Origin: Stenotrophomonas rhizophila
Lineage (GTDB): Bacteria; Pseudomonadota; Gammaproteobacteria; Xanthomonadales; Xanthomonadaceae
Length of the DNA: 64,000 bases
Reading direction: 5' to 3'
Assembly: GCF_003651185.1 (NCBI RefSeq)
Contig: NZ_RCDC01000004.1
Location: 537,868-601,867, forward strand
Below are positions 52,738 to 61,834 of the stretch, one piece after another. Each line of letters starts with the position of its first letter. Within the stretch, counting starts at the first letter, position 1. The position numbers and the translations under genes were made by a program. Under the pieces are notes generated by a model. The model was not told the DNA's origin. It saw only the letters and a list, made by a program, of their open reading frames with translations, and ran no database searches.

Positions 52738-53522
52738 AGCACGCCCTCCAGCGGCCCGGCTGCACCGGTCAGCACGGCGCAGGCGTGGTCCTGGAGTTCC
52801 TCGCCACTGGCTTTGTTGCCCGCTGCCAGGTCCAGCCGGGTGGCCAGCAGCACGAAGCCCGGGGCACCGGCGGGGTCCGTCTGCCCGGCCACCACCAGCG
52901 ACCAGTTGCCGATATCGGCAGGCTCGGCCAGATGAGCGGCCAGCAGACGGACCGGATTCGCGGTGAGCTCGGCACCCGGCAGCTGGCGGGCGAGATAGGC
53001 ATGCCCGCGCAGCGGCTCCGGCAGTGGTTGCCAGTCCGCGCCGATGGAGGGCTGCAGCCGGCGCAGCTGGGTCAGGACATCCGCCCGCAGGCAATCCACG
53101 TGGATGTGCAACTGGTGCTGGGAGCGCCCATGCGGGGAGTTCAAGGCCAGGCTGGCCACGTCGCGCGGCAGGGACCGGCCCAGCGCCTGCTCGGTGTGGC
53201 TGCGGGCGGCCCAGGCCGCGGCGAAGTAGTTCGGTGCTCCGGCCCGCAGCAGCGCGGGGCTTTCGATCCCCGAGACCCGGTCCAGCGGCAACACCAGGAA
53301 TTGGTAGTGGCCGTGCGAATCCTTGAGCAGCACATCGCGGCGCTGCGCCTCGGCGGCCACCGCCAGGCAGCTGCCACGGGGGGCGGCATCGCCGGCACAA
53401 TCGCGCTGGATGATGCCCCACAGGGCGTCTGGATTGGCGGGCGGTTTGGCCGGTGGCCGGGCCGGCGTGGCGCAGGCGGCCAACAGCAGCAGCGCACAGG
53501 ACAGGAAGAATCGGGCGATCAC
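52734..53522 (-). CDS. cdh: CDP-diacylglycerol diphosphatase (lipoprotein form)
   Basis: 262-residue enzyme of the Cdh family (HIT superfamily), which hydrolyses CDP-diacylglycerol to phosphatidate and CMP. The His cluster is intact: SPHGRSQHQLHIHVDC with His131, His136, His139 and His141; a conserved GIIQRDCAGDAAPRGSC block lies near the N-terminus. Lipobox LLAAC with Cys17 suggests membrane anchoring on the periplasmic side. The stop overlaps the next gene's GTG. The symbol is by family. Confidence 0.88.
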   Translation of the reverse strand: MIARFFLSCALLLLAACATPARPPAKPPANPDALWGIIQRDCAGDAAPRGSCLAVAAEAQRRDVLLKDSHGHYQFLVLPLDRVSGIESPALLRAGAPNYFAAAWAARSHTEQALGRSLPRDVASLALNSPHGRSQHQLHIHVDCLRADVLTQLRRLQPSIGADWQPLPEPLRGHAYLARQLPGAELTANPVRLLAAHLAEPADIGNWSLVVAGQTDPAGAPGFVLLATRLDLAAGNKASGEELQDHACAVLTGAAGPLEGVL

Positions 53523-53548
53523 GGACAGGCTCGGACAAGGATGCGGGC

Positions 53549-53565
53549 CCGGCCGGCACGGCCGG
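53549..53565. repeat. REP-like GC hairpin upstream of cdh
   Basis: CCGGCCG-GCA-CGGCCGG: a 7-bp perfect stem, similar in core to the SMAG-type hairpins but without GTAG. It lies between two minus-strand genes, 43 bases after one stop. Confidence 0.4.
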
Positions 53566-53608
53566 TGGGCGGGCGCGATTGTACCGTGCCGGTTCTGTCG
53601 CTTCCGTG

Positions 53609-54235
53609 TCAGTAGGTGCTGTACGGCACCTCGACCACCACCGGCGCGGCCGGTGCCGGCGGCTGCAGGGTGTAACGATCCAGCGCGCCGTTGTCATCGG
53701 CGAACCGCTGCGACTGCACCTGCAGGCGGTACATGACGGTGCCGAGCTTGATGCTGCCGCCGGCATCCAGCGCAGCCCCGGCCGGCAGCAGCAGGCCTCC
53801 GAGGTCGCTGTAGCCGCCGCCTTCCTGCGAGAAGACGTGGTCGACCAGCTCGCCTTCGCGCTTCATCGCGAACACATGCGGGTCGCCGTGCCGGCGGTTG
53901 TAGTCCTCGTTGCCGAGCAGATCGGCGATCCATACCCCGGGCAGCCGGTAGCGGGTCTCCAGCGCGATCGCATCGAGGCGGTCGCTGTCTACCACCAGGC
54001 AGCACACTGCCTGCTTGTTCTCGCGGTCCAGGATCGCGAAGCGCTCGCCCTTGGCAACCTCGCCCGGCAGGATCGCAAACGGCTGGTTCCTCAGTACCGG
54101 CTCGGCGCCACTGGCCGAATGCAGGTTGCGCCAGCCACCGAACACCGGTGCGTCCGGCTCGGCCGCCACGGCGTTGCCTGCCATCATCATTCCCAGCGTC
54201 ACGATCACTGCGGCGGTGATCTTCCTGCTCTGCAT
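53609..54235 (-). CDS. Exported hypothetical protein
   Basis: 208-residue protein; no family recognised. Signal peptide 1-24 (GNAVAAE). The mature part contains CCLVVDSDRLDAIALETRY, an adjacent Cys pair, then WIADLLGNEDYNRRHGDPHVFAM and a C-terminal part ending in a Pro/Val stretch. It looks like a small beta-rich periplasmic domain. 86 bases separate it from cdh; a common operon is possible. Confidence 0.65.
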   Translation of the reverse strand: MQSRKITAAVIVTLGMMMAGNAVAAEPDAPVFGGWRNLHSASGAEPVLRNQPFAILPGEVAKGERFAILDRENKQAVCCLVVDSDRLDAIALETRYRLPGVWIADLLGNEDYNRRHGDPHVFAMKREGELVDHVFSQEGGGYSDLGGLLLPAGAALDAGGSIKLGTVMYRLQVQSQRFADDNGALDRYTLQPPAPAAPVVVEVPYSTY

Positions 54236-54335
54236 GCGCTACTTCCGTTGGTTGACCTGTCGCGGCGACATCGCCGGACCTCACAAGACCGCGACACTAT
54301 GCGCCAGCGGCACGGCCGCGGGCAATCGGGGCCGT

Positions 54336-54830
54336 TCAGCCGATCACGATGTAGTCACTGACCAGCGCGATGCCCTGGTGCTCCCCGCGCTCAAGCTGCA
54401 CATACCGGCCGCCGACCTGATCGATGGCGATGCAGTCATCGACCTCCAGCAGGGCATCGGTATGCGGCTTGAACCAGCTGGCATCGCGCAGCGCCCTGGC
54501 CTTGTGCTTGGCCTCTTCGACACTGGTGGCGACCAGCAGCCGGTAGTCATGGGCCTCGCCCAGCGCGCCGGCGGCATACCCGCCGAGATTGAGAAAGTAG
54601 AGCCGCGGCGCGCCCGCCGCCGGGGCCACCTCGCCGAAGCGCACCTGGTACGCCTCCACCCCATCCACCGCGAGCCAGCCATCGACATGCAGCCCTTTGC
54701 GTTCGCCGAACCACTCCTGGCGCAACTGCGGGTAGGCCTCTTCGATGACATCGACGTTGGCGAAGGCCACATCGTGGACCTCGATCCTGGCCCGGGCATG
54801 GCGCCCGCCAAGCATGAACACGTGCAGCAC
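54336..54830 (-). CDS. DUF1543 protein
   Basis: 164-residue cytosolic protein of the DUF1543 family. It starts MLHVFMLGGRHARARIEVHDV, typical for the family, and has internal symmetry of two alpha/beta units (EVHDVAF... and ...PHTDALLEVDDCIAIDQVGG). Function unknown. It is divergent from the I78 inhibitor gene. Confidence 0.87.
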   Translation of the reverse strand: MLHVFMLGGRHARARIEVHDVAFANVDVIEEAYPQLRQEWFGERKGLHVDGWLAVDGVEAYQVRFGEVAPAAGAPRLYFLNLGGYAAGALGEAHDYRLLVATSVEEAKHKARALRDASWFKPHTDALLEVDDCIAIDQVGGRYVQLERGEHQGIALVSDYIVIG

Positions 54831-54948
54831 CTGCGACTCCCGGCATGATCGATCGTGAGAGGCCGTCAGTGTAACGCCAGGGTAGCCACCACACGTCCCT
54901 GCGCACCGCGGTGGTATGGTCGGCGCCTGACCCCGCAGGAGCGACCCG

Positions 54949-55254
54949 ATGACATCCCTTTACCGCTACCCCCTCGCCGCGATCATGCTCGCAGGCACCC
55001 TGTCACTGGCCGCCTGCGTCAGCACGCCGGGGCCGGAAATCAAGGGCCCAGGCCTGTGCAAGGCCGATGCGCTGGGCTGGGCTGTTGGCCAGCCGGCCGA
55101 CGAAGCGAACATGCGCAAGCTGCTGGTACAGAGCGGCGCCGGCCTGATCAACCCGATCGGCCCGGCCACGATCACCACCCGTGACCTGCGCCAGGATCGC
55201 CTGCGGGTGTTCATCGACAAGGACAACGTGATCACCGCCGTCCGTTGCGAGTGA
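54949..55254 (+). CDS. I78 family peptidase inhibitor lipoprotein
   Basis: 101-residue small lipoprotein. Lipobox SLAAC with Cys22; then the I78 inhibitor domain (about 35-101) with CKADALGWAVGQPADEANMRKLL, the TITTRDLRQDRLRVFIDKDNVITAVRC block and a disulfide-capable Cys pair. Family members resemble the Aspergillus elastase inhibitor and may protect the envelope from proteases. AGGAG precedes the ATG. A REP-like hairpin follows the stop. Confidence 0.87.
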   Translation: MTSLYRYPLAAIMLAGTLSLAACVSTPGPEIKGPGLCKADALGWAVGQPADEANMRKLLVQSGAGLINPIGPATITTRDLRQDRLRVFIDKDNVITAVRCE

Positions 55255-55262
55255 TTCCGCGC

Positions 55263-55293
55263 GGGTAAAGCCACCCCATGGGTGGCTCTACCC
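55263..55293. repeat. REP-like hairpin with GTAG foot on the minus strand
   Basis: GGGTAAAGCCACC (55263-55275) and GGTGGCTCTACCC (55281-55293) form a 13-bp stem with one mismatch and a 5-base loop. Read on the minus strand it begins GGGTAG, giving the GTAG foot of SMAG-type repeats with a different stem. It overlaps the last codons of dld by 6 bases and probably ends both flanking transcripts. Confidence 0.6.
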
Positions 55294-57009
55294 GTGGGTG
55301 GTGCAGTCGCAGCTGCCCCATCCGCGCGTCTTCGGGGTCTGGCCGATGCCCGGATTGAGCGTATTGCTGGGATCCAGCTGCTGGTAGAACGCCGCCAGCG
55401 GCGGCTTGGCCGGGTACAGGTGGCCCACGTTGTGCTCAGCCGGATACTCGGCACCGCGCGCATCCAGCAGCGCCCACATCGCGTGCTCGATGGCCAATGG
55501 ATCTTCCCCCTTGCGCACGATGTAGTCCTGGTGGAACACGTGGCACAGGAAATGGCCGTAATACAGCTTGCCGGCCAGGCATGCATCGAGGTTGGATGGC
55601 AGGTGTTCCACCCACTGGCGGTCGTCGCGTCGCAGCGCCACGTCCAGGGCCACGATGTCCTCGACCTCGCGCCGGTGCACTTCGCGATACCGCACGGCCG
55701 CGCCGGCCACGGCGAAGCGATGCAGGAACGCCTTGCGCCCCTCCCCGGCGGTGCACTGGAAGAAGTCGCCCTCGCCGTCAGCGAAGTGATTGCGCAGGAA
55801 GGTCTCGGTTGCGGCGGCATCCACCGCCGACACCTTGAGCAGCAGATGGTGCTCGTAGCGGTCACGGAACTGGCCCATGCGCGCGGGCAGATGGCGTGGC
55901 AGGCAGCGCATCGCCCACTGGATCACCCGGTCGGTGACCCCGTGCAGGCCGAGACTTTCGAACCAGCCATCGACGCGGCTTTTCAACGCGAACGCAGCCG
56001 GCACCCGGGCCGTACCGAAGCGATCGATGAGCAGGAAGGTGTCCTTGCCGTAGCGCTCGCCGATGTCATACGCCTCGCGGTGCAGGTACTCGCCGGAGAT
56101 CGGCAGGCGTTCGAACGCGGTCAGCAGATGGCGGCGGATCGCGGTCAGATCCTCCATCGCGTTGCTGCCGATGTAGAACACCTCACCCGGCTCGCGCGCA
56201 AACGTATCCAGCCGCACCGCGAACACCGCCAGCTTGCCGGCCGAGCCGGAGGCTTCGTAGTGGCGCGAGGGATCGGCGTTGTAGCGTGCCGGCGTGGCTG
56301 CATCGACCTGGCGCACCTGCTCGGCATACCGCGGGTCGGAGGCGGCGCGGCCGTTGCCGTTGTCCACATCGGCGGGCACGTAGTCGCCGCGCTGCAGCCG
56401 TTCCAGGATCTGCTCGGGGGTGTCGCCCAGCGCGATGCCAAGATGATTGACCAGCTGCAGCTGGCCGTGGGCATCGACCTGGGCGAACAGCGCCATCTCG
56501 GTATACGCCGGGCCACGCCGCACCAGCGAGCCACCGGAGTTGTTGCAGACCCCGCCCAGCACCGACGCGCCGATGCACGACGAACCGATCACCGAGTGCG
56601 GCTCGCGATCCAGCGGCGCGAGCACTTTCTCCAGACGGTCCAACGTCGCCCCAGGCAGGCACACCACCTGGCGGCCCGCGTTGATCAGCTGCACGCCGGT
56701 GAGGCGCAGCGTGCTGATGATCACCACGGGACGGTCGTAATCGGCACCATCGGGGGTGGAGCCGCCGGTGAGGCCGGTGTTGGCGGCCTGCATGATCACG
56801 ATGGCATCGGCCGCCACGATGACCTGCAGGGCGCGCCACTGTTCCAGCAGCGTGCCCGGGCGTACCACCGCCAGCACCGGGCCGTCGCCGAAGCGGTAGC
56901 CCCTGCGGAAGCGCCGGGTCGGCTTGTCGCCCGAGAGCACGTGCGCGTCGCCGACGATGCCGCGCAGCTGCGCAAGCAACGCGGCGCTATCGCTGCCGAC
57001 GCCGCTCAC
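55288..57009 (-). CDS. dld: D-lactate dehydrogenase, quinone-linked FAD enzyme
   Basis: 573-residue peripheral membrane flavoenzyme oxidising D-lactate to pyruvate, close in length to E. coli Dld. FAD-binding (PCMH) blocks: [44 protein letters not shown]-terminal membrane-binding and cap region with [35 protein letters not shown] and the end block [15 protein letters not shown]. The GTG start overlaps the lldD stop (GTGA), so the two lactate dehydrogenases are co-translated. Confidence 0.95.
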   Translation of the reverse strand: MSGVGSDSAALLAQLRGIVGDAHVLSGDKPTRRFRRGYRFGDGPVLAVVRPGTLLEQWRALQVIVAADAIVIMQAANTGLTGGSTPDGADYDRPVVIISTLRLTGVQLINAGRQVVCLPGATLDRLEKVLAPLDREPHSVIGSSCIGASVLGGVCNNSGGSLVRRGPAYTEMALFAQVDAHGQLQLVNHLGIALGDTPEQILERLQRGDYVPADVDNGNGRAASDPRYAEQVRQVDAATPARYNADPSRHYEASGSAGKLAVFAVRLDTFAREPGEVFYIGSNAMEDLTAIRRHLLTAFERLPISGEYLHREAYDIGERYGKDTFLLIDRFGTARVPAAFALKSRVDGWFESLGLHGVTDRVIQWAMRCLPRHLPARMGQFRDRYEHHLLLKVSAVDAAATETFLRNHFADGEGDFFQCTAGEGRKAFLHRFAVAGAAVRYREVHRREVEDIVALDVALRRDDRQWVEHLPSNLDACLAGKLYYGHFLCHVFHQDYIVRKGEDPLAIEHAMWALLDARGAEYPAEHNVGHLYPAKPPLAAFYQQLDPSNTLNPGIGQTPKTRGWGSCDCTTHG

Positions 57010-58166
57010 GGTGCGACCGCAAGGCGCCGGGTGGCGTCCACCAGCGAATCGGCACTGATATCGGCGATGGTCTTCGCGCCGGTGAGCGTCATCGCCACAC
57101 GCATTTCCTTGGCCATCAGATCCAACAGGTTGGCCACGCCGGCCTCGCCCTGCGCGGCGAGCGCATAGACGAAGGCGCGGCCGAGCAGCACGCTGTCCGC
57201 GCCGAGCGCGATCATGCGCACCACGTCCAGGCCGTTGCGGATGCCCGAATCGGCCAGGATCTTCAACTCACCCTTGACCGCATCGGCGATCGCCGGCAAG
57301 GCCCGCGCGGTGGACAGCACGCCGTCCAGCTGGCGCCCGCCGTGGTTGGAGACCACGATGCCGTCGGCCCCGAAACGCACGGCATCGCGCGCATCGTGCG
57401 GATCGAGGATGCCCTTGATCACCATCGGGCCGGTCCAGAACTCGCGGATCCACTCCAGGTCTTTCCACGAAATGGACGGATCGAAGTTGTTGCCCAGCCA
57501 GCCGATGTAGTCGGCCAACCCGGTCGGGCTGCCGCGATACGTGGAGATGTTGCCCAGATCGTGCGGGCGGCCGAACAGGCCGACGTCCCACGCCCAGCGC
57601 GGGTGGGTCACCGCCTGCAGCATGCGCCGCGCCGGCGCGTTCGGGCCACTCATGCCCGAATGCGCATCGCGGTAACGTGCGCCCGGCGTCGGCATGTCCA
57701 CGGTGAACACCAGCGTGGTCACGCCGGCCGCCTTGGCCCGCTCCAGCGCATTGCGCATGAAGCCGCGGTCCTTGAGCACATACAGCTGGAACCACATCGG
57801 CCGATCGATGGCCGGGGCCACCTCCTCGATCGGGCAGACCGACACCGTGGACAGCGTGAACGGAATCCCCCGGCTCGCCGCCGCCCTCGCCGCCTGCACC
57901 TCACCGCGGCGCGCGTACATGCCGGTCAGTCCGACCGGCGCCAACGCCACCGGCATCGCCAGGCGTTCGCCGAACAGCTCCGTTTCCAGGCTCAGATCGG
58001 ACATGTTGCGCAGGATGCGCTGGCGCAGTGCGATGTCCGACAGGTCTGCAACGTTACGCTTCAGGGTGTGCTCGGCGTACGCGCCGCCATCGATGTAGTG
58101 GAACAGGAACGGCGGCAGGCGGCGTTGCGCCGCGGCGCGGTAATCGGTGGAGGCGGAAATGATCAT
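57006..58166 (-). CDS. lldD: L-lactate dehydrogenase, FMN-dependent
   Basis: 386-residue membrane-associated flavoenzyme oxidising L-lactate to pyruvate with quinone. Family blocks: [47 protein letters not shown], and the active-site [13 protein letters not shown] with catalytic His275, the same number as in E. coli LldD. It follows lldR by 3 bases and overlaps dld by 4 bases. Third gene of the lactate operon. Confidence 0.97.
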   Translation of the reverse strand: MIISASTDYRAAAQRRLPPFLFHYIDGGAYAEHTLKRNVADLSDIALRQRILRNMSDLSLETELFGERLAMPVALAPVGLTGMYARRGEVQAARAAASRGIPFTLSTVSVCPIEEVAPAIDRPMWFQLYVLKDRGFMRNALERAKAAGVTTLVFTVDMPTPGARYRDAHSGMSGPNAPARRMLQAVTHPRWAWDVGLFGRPHDLGNISTYRGSPTGLADYIGWLGNNFDPSISWKDLEWIREFWTGPMVIKGILDPHDARDAVRFGADGIVVSNHGGRQLDGVLSTARALPAIADAVKGELKILADSGIRNGLDVVRMIALGADSVLLGRAFVYALAAQGEAGVANLLDLMAKEMRVAMTLTGAKTIADISADSLVDATRRLAVAP

Positions 58167-58169
58167 GGG

Positions 58170-58934
58170 TCAACCGTGGGAAGAAGGAAGCCGCGACGCA
58201 CGTGCGCGCCGGGCTTCGTTGTCGTCGAGCGTGCGCAGGGAGGTGTGCACGAATTCCAGGTGCGCGTGCGCGGCGGCACGCGCGCGTTCCGGGTCGCCGG
58301 AGAGCACCCCATCCATCATCTCGCGGTGCTGGACCGACAGCGGCTCAAAGGTGCGGGCCGAGGTATAGAGCTTCTCGCGGCTCTGCGAGATATTGGTCTG
58401 CAGCAGGTCGAACAGGCCGCGCATGACCTGCAGCAGCACCAGGTTGTGCGAGGCCTCGGCGATGGCCAGGTGGAAGGCCGCATCGGCCTGTGCCTCGCCG
58501 GCCGGATCGTCCTTGCCGTGCGCGGCCATCATGGTATCGAAGGCCTGGCGGATCTTGGCGCGGTCTTCGTCGGTGGCGCGCAATGCCGCATGCCAGGCGG
58601 TCGCCCCTTCCAGCGCGTGGCGGATCTCCAGCACATCGAAGCGGTATTCCGGGTCCCCCTGGAACAGCGGCAGGTACGGCATCAACGGCTCATCGATGGT
58701 CTGCCGGGCCCGGGCCGCCGGCTCGCTCACGTAGGTGCCGCCGCCGACCCGCGCGCTCAGCAGGCCCTGGCTGGCCAGCTGCGCAATCGCTTCGCGCAGC
58801 GCCGTGCGCGACACCCCCAGCTGCACCGCCAGCGGTCGCTCGGCCGGCAGCCGGTCGCCCGGCTGCAGGTTCTGCTCACGGATCAGGCCACGCAGCTGCG
58901 CGGCCACCTTGTCGGACAGGCGTTCGTTCTTCAT
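58170..58934 (-). CDS. lldR: Lactate-responsive GntR/FadR-family regulator
   Basis: 254-residue regulator: winged helix-turn-helix (about 1-70; LSDKVAAQLRGLIREQNLQPGDRLPAERPLA, VSRTALREAIAQLASQGLL) and an all-helical FCD ligand domain (about 95-235) with metal-site type His residues. It lies between lldP and lldD as in E. coli. The ATG at 58934 is chosen; upstream in-frame starts run into lldP. It most likely binds the two ATTGGT-type operators before lldP and is released by lactate. Confidence 0.93.
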   Translation of the reverse strand: MKNERLSDKVAAQLRGLIREQNLQPGDRLPAERPLAVQLGVSRTALREAIAQLASQGLLSARVGGGTYVSEPAARARQTIDEPLMPYLPLFQGDPEYRFDVLEIRHALEGATAWHAALRATDEDRAKIRQAFDTMMAAHGKDDPAGEAQADAAFHLAIAEASHNLVLLQVMRGLFDLLQTNISQSREKLYTSARTFEPLSVQHREMMDGVLSGDPERARAAAHAHLEFVHTSLRTLDDNEARRARASRLPSSHG

Positions 58935-59001
58935 GCCGCCATTGTCGCCCGCGTGGCGGGCGATGGGGTCGATGCCGGTGGCCGGAATGCCGCGCATGGG
59001 C

Positions 59002-60660
59002 TCAGGGAATCATCCAGGTCAGCCAGTAGGCCTGGACCGTGGTGATGATGCCGACCATCACGGTGAAGATCAGGCTGTGCTTGACCGTGAAGCGGAACAG
59101 GTCCGATTCCTTGCCGGCCAGGCCGACCGCCGCGCAGGCGATGGCGATCGACTGCGGCGAGATCATCTTGCCGGTTACCCCGCCAGTGGTATTGGCCGCG
59201 ACCAGCAGCACCTCGGACACACCGATCTGCTGTGCCGTGGTGGCCTGCAGCGCCGAGAACAGCGCGTTGGACGAGGTGTCCGAACCGGTCAGGAACACGC
59301 CCAGCCAGCCCAGGAACGGCGAGAAGAAGGTGAAGGCCTTGCCGGTGTGTGCCAGGGCCAGCGCCAACGTTGCCGACAACCCCGAGTAGTTGGCGATGAA
59401 GGCGAACGCCAGCACCATGCCGATGGAATAGATCGGCACTTTCAGCTCGTTGGCGGTTTCGCCGAAGGTGCGCAGCGCCGCGGCCGGGCGCATCTTCAGC
59501 AGCACGATCGCGATGACCGCGCCCAGCATGATCGCCGTGCCGGTCGCCGAGACCGCATCGAACCTGTAGACCGCCTCGTACCCGGTGGGCACCGGCACGA
59601 TCGGCGGCATCTTCTGTACCAGTTGATCCAGCGACGGCACCGGGATCTTCAGCACCCAGTGCTCCAGCGCGCCGCCGGCGGCGAACAGTGCCTTGAACGG
59701 CGCGATGCTCCAGATCGTGACCATCGCGGTCAGGATCAGGAACGGCGACCACGCCTTGACGATCTGGCCGGTGGAATAGCGCGGGGCCTCCAGTGCCTGG
59801 GCGGTGGCTTCAGCGCTGGTCTCGGTATCGAAGCGGAAGATCCGCACGGGCCTCCACCTGCGCAGGAACAGGGTCAGGCAGACCAGCGACGTCAGCGAAG
59901 CGGTGATGTCCGGCAGCTCCGGGCCGATGAAATTGGAGGTCAGGTACTGCGCGATCGCGAAGGAACCGCCGGCCACCAGCACCGCCGGCCAGGTTTCCTT
60001 GACCCCGCGCCAGCCATCCATGATCGCCATGATCCAGAACAGCACGATGAGGGTCAGGAACGGCAGCTGGCGCCCGGCCATTTGTCCGATCTCGAACGGA
60101 TCCAGACCGGTCACCTGCCCGGCCACGATGATCGGAATGCCCATCGCGCCGAACGCCACCGGCGCGGTGTTGACGATCAGGCACAGGCCGGCCGCATACA
60201 GCGGCTTGAAGCCCAACCCGACCAGCAGCGCGGCGGTGATCGCCACTGGCGCACCGAAGCCGGCCGCCCCTTCCAGGAACGCGCCGAACGCGAACCCGAC
60301 CATCAGCATCTGCAGGCGCTGGTCTTCGGTCACCGACAGGATCGAGGCGCGGATGATGTCGAACTGGCCGGTCTTGACCGAGACCTTGTACAGGAACACC
60401 GCGCCCAGAATGATCCAGGCAATCGGCCACAGGCCATAGACGAAGCCATACCCGGCCGCCGCGAACGCCTGCGACAGCGGCATCCGGTAGAACAGCAGGG
60501 CCACTGCCAACGCGATCGCTACGGTGATCGTGCCGGCCAGCCACCCCTTCATGCGCAGCACAGCCAGGGCGACGAAGAAGAAGGCGATCGGCAGCAGCGC
60601 GATCAGGCTGGACAGCCAGAGGTTGCCAGCGGGGTCATACAGTTGTTGCCAGGCCTGCAT
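59002..60660 (-). CDS. lldP: L-lactate permease
   Basis: 552-residue inner-membrane lactate-proton symporter with about 13-14 helices. The start [25 protein letters not shown] is diagnostic; other blocks are [30 protein letters not shown] and the end [24 protein letters not shown]. First gene of the lldP-lldR-lldD-dld operon. Its upstream region carries two FadR-type operator palindromes. Confidence 0.97.
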   Translation of the reverse strand: MQAWQQLYDPAGNLWLSSLIALLPIAFFFVALAVLRMKGWLAGTITVAIALAVALLFYRMPLSQAFAAAGYGFVYGLWPIAWIILGAVFLYKVSVKTGQFDIIRASILSVTEDQRLQMLMVGFAFGAFLEGAAGFGAPVAITAALLVGLGFKPLYAAGLCLIVNTAPVAFGAMGIPIIVAGQVTGLDPFEIGQMAGRQLPFLTLIVLFWIMAIMDGWRGVKETWPAVLVAGGSFAIAQYLTSNFIGPELPDITASLTSLVCLTLFLRRWRPVRIFRFDTETSAEATAQALEAPRYSTGQIVKAWSPFLILTAMVTIWSIAPFKALFAAGGALEHWVLKIPVPSLDQLVQKMPPIVPVPTGYEAVYRFDAVSATGTAIMLGAVIAIVLLKMRPAAALRTFGETANELKVPIYSIGMVLAFAFIANYSGLSATLALALAHTGKAFTFFSPFLGWLGVFLTGSDTSSNALFSALQATTAQQIGVSEVLLVAANTTGGVTGKMISPQSIAIACAAVGLAGKESDLFRFTVKHSLIFTVMVGIITTVQAYWLTWMIP

Positions 60661-60734
60661 CGGCGGATCTCATCAAGACGGACAGGGGCCCGCGCGGTCA
60701 GCACCGCACGAGCCAAGAACGTTCAACGATGAGC

Positions 60735-60749
60735 ATTGGTAGTACCAAT
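60735..60749. promoter_or_regulatory. LldR operator O1-like palindrome
   Basis: ATTGGT-AGT-ACCAAT is a perfect 15-base palindrome centred at 60742 and matching the FadR-family core TNGTNNNACNA; the outer bases GAG/CTC extend the symmetry. It lies 75 bases before the lldP start, probably near or after the transcription start. Confidence 0.85.
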
Positions 60750-60807
60750 ACTCATGGAAGTCGTTGAAACTGCCCGCATTGAAACGCCAAACGCAAGGCG
60801 AGCCTAT

Positions 60808-60822
60808 TAGACCATAGGTCTA
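60808..60822. promoter_or_regulatory. Perfect palindrome between the two lactate operators
   Basis: TAGACC-ATA-GGTCTA, 15 bases, centred at 60815. Its half-sites are ACC/GGT in the opposite order to the LldR-type sites, so it could be bound by another factor or mark the promoter zone. Confidence 0.4.
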
Positions 60823-60831
60823 GGCCCGCCT

Positions 60832-60846
60832 ATTGGTATTACCATT
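60832..60846. promoter_or_regulatory. LldR operator O2-like palindrome
   Basis: ATTGGT-ATT-ACCATT, one mismatch from a perfect palindrome, centred at 60839. It is 97 bp centre to centre from the other site and touches the stop codon of the upstream VOC gene. Two sites flanking the lldP promoter would allow looping. Confidence 0.8.
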
Positions 60847-61280
60847 TAACAGCCGCAGTCGTTGGAGCGGCCTTTGAGCTCGACCGAGTTGCCATCGGGA
60901 TCGCGCAGGCGCAGCGACAGACCGTCGCCCTCCGCGCCGTAGTTGCGCTCGGCCGGTCCACTCAGCGCCACCTTCAGCCCCTGCAGATGCGCGCGCACCT
61001 GTTCGGCGTCGAACGGCTCCACGCGCAGGCAGACATGCTCGACATTGCGCCCTTCCCGCCCAGGTGCTGCGCCACCTTCGCGCCCCAGCGGGCCGTCGAC
61101 ACTGATCAGATCGATCAGCGATTCGCCGGCATGCAGATGCACCATGCCCAGCGAGGGCCGCTCGCGGGCAACCGTGCAGCCCAGCACGTCGCAGTAAAAG
61201 CGTACCGCGCGTGGCAGATCCTGCACGCGCAGCACCACATGGTCGATGCGCTGGATCTCGAAGGGACGTTCGCTGCTCAT
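60846..61280 (-). CDS. VOC (glyoxalase/bleomycin resistance) family protein
   Basis: 144-residue metalloenzyme-type protein with two beta-alpha-beta-beta-beta modules: RIDHVVLRVQDLPRAVRFYCDVLG (His14) and VEHVCLRVEPFDAEQVRAHL, ending LRDPDGNSVELKG with the metal-site Glu. His and Glu ligands appear intact; the substrate is unknown. It is coupled to the upstream MgtC-type gene by an ATGA overlap and ends at the distal lactate operator. Confidence 0.9.
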   Translation of the reverse strand: MSSERPFEIQRIDHVVLRVQDLPRAVRFYCDVLGCTVARERPSLGMVHLHAGESLIDLISVDGPLGREGGAAPGREGRNVEHVCLRVEPFDAEQVRAHLQGLKVALSGPAERNYGAEGDGLSLRLRDPDGNSVELKGRSNDCGC

Positions 61281-61735
61281 GACGACTCCAGTTTCTTAGC
61301 GATACGGCTGAACACCACCAGCACGATCAGGCACAACACGCTCACTCCGACAGCGATCACGTACTCGCCGATGCCGACCGCGATACCGATCGCTGCGGCC
61401 ATGATCAGTGAGCTGGCCGTGGTCAGGCCGCTGACCTGATCGTCGCGCGAACCGCGCAGGATCGTACCGGCGGCGACAAAGCCGACGCAGGCCACCACTG
61501 CTTCGATCAGACGGACCGGATCGACCTGCAGCAGGTCGCGGTAGCGCTCTTCCTGGAAGTGCTCGGCAATGCTGTCACCGAGCCCGACAATGAGGGCGGC
61601 GGCACCGGCGATCAGCATGTGCGTGCGCAGCCCAGCCGCATGCTTGCCCATCTCCCGCTCGATGCCGAGCGTGGCGCCGAGCAGCATTGCCACGGCGATC
61701 CGCAGCAGGATTGATAGATCTTGTTCCAGTCCCAT
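61277..61735 (-). CDS. Short MgtC/SapB family membrane protein
   Basis: 152-residue inner-membrane protein with the MgtC core only: LLGATLGIEREMGKHAAGLRTHML, ACVGFVAAGTILRG and GLTTASSLIMAAAIGIAVG, about five helices, ending with a short basic tail. It lacks the ACT-like domain present in the copy at 50192-50908. GAGG lies 5 bases before the ATG at 61735. Its stop overlaps the VOC start. Confidence 0.9.
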   Translation of the reverse strand: MGLEQDLSILLRIAVAMLLGATLGIEREMGKHAAGLRTHMLIAGAAALIVGLGDSIAEHFQEERYRDLLQVDPVRLIEAVVACVGFVAAGTILRGSRDDQVSGLTTASSLIMAAAIGIAVGIGEYVIAVGVSVLCLIVLVVFSRIAKKLESS

Positions 61736-61799
61736 CTGCACCTCTCATCCAGCAATGGACGGAGCGTCGCAGACAAGGGCGTCTGAGCACCGTGAAGCC

Positions 61800-61827
61800 A
61801 GCGGCAGGCCCGGGTGAGCCTGCCGCT
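61800..61827 (-). terminator. Hairpin after the SDR gene
   Basis: AGCGGCAGGC and GCCTGCCGCT form a 10-bp perfect stem with an 8-base loop, 7 bases after the SDR stop on the minus strand. It likely separates this gene from the mgtC-VOC pair. Confidence 0.6.
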
Positions 61828-61834
61828 GCAAGGC

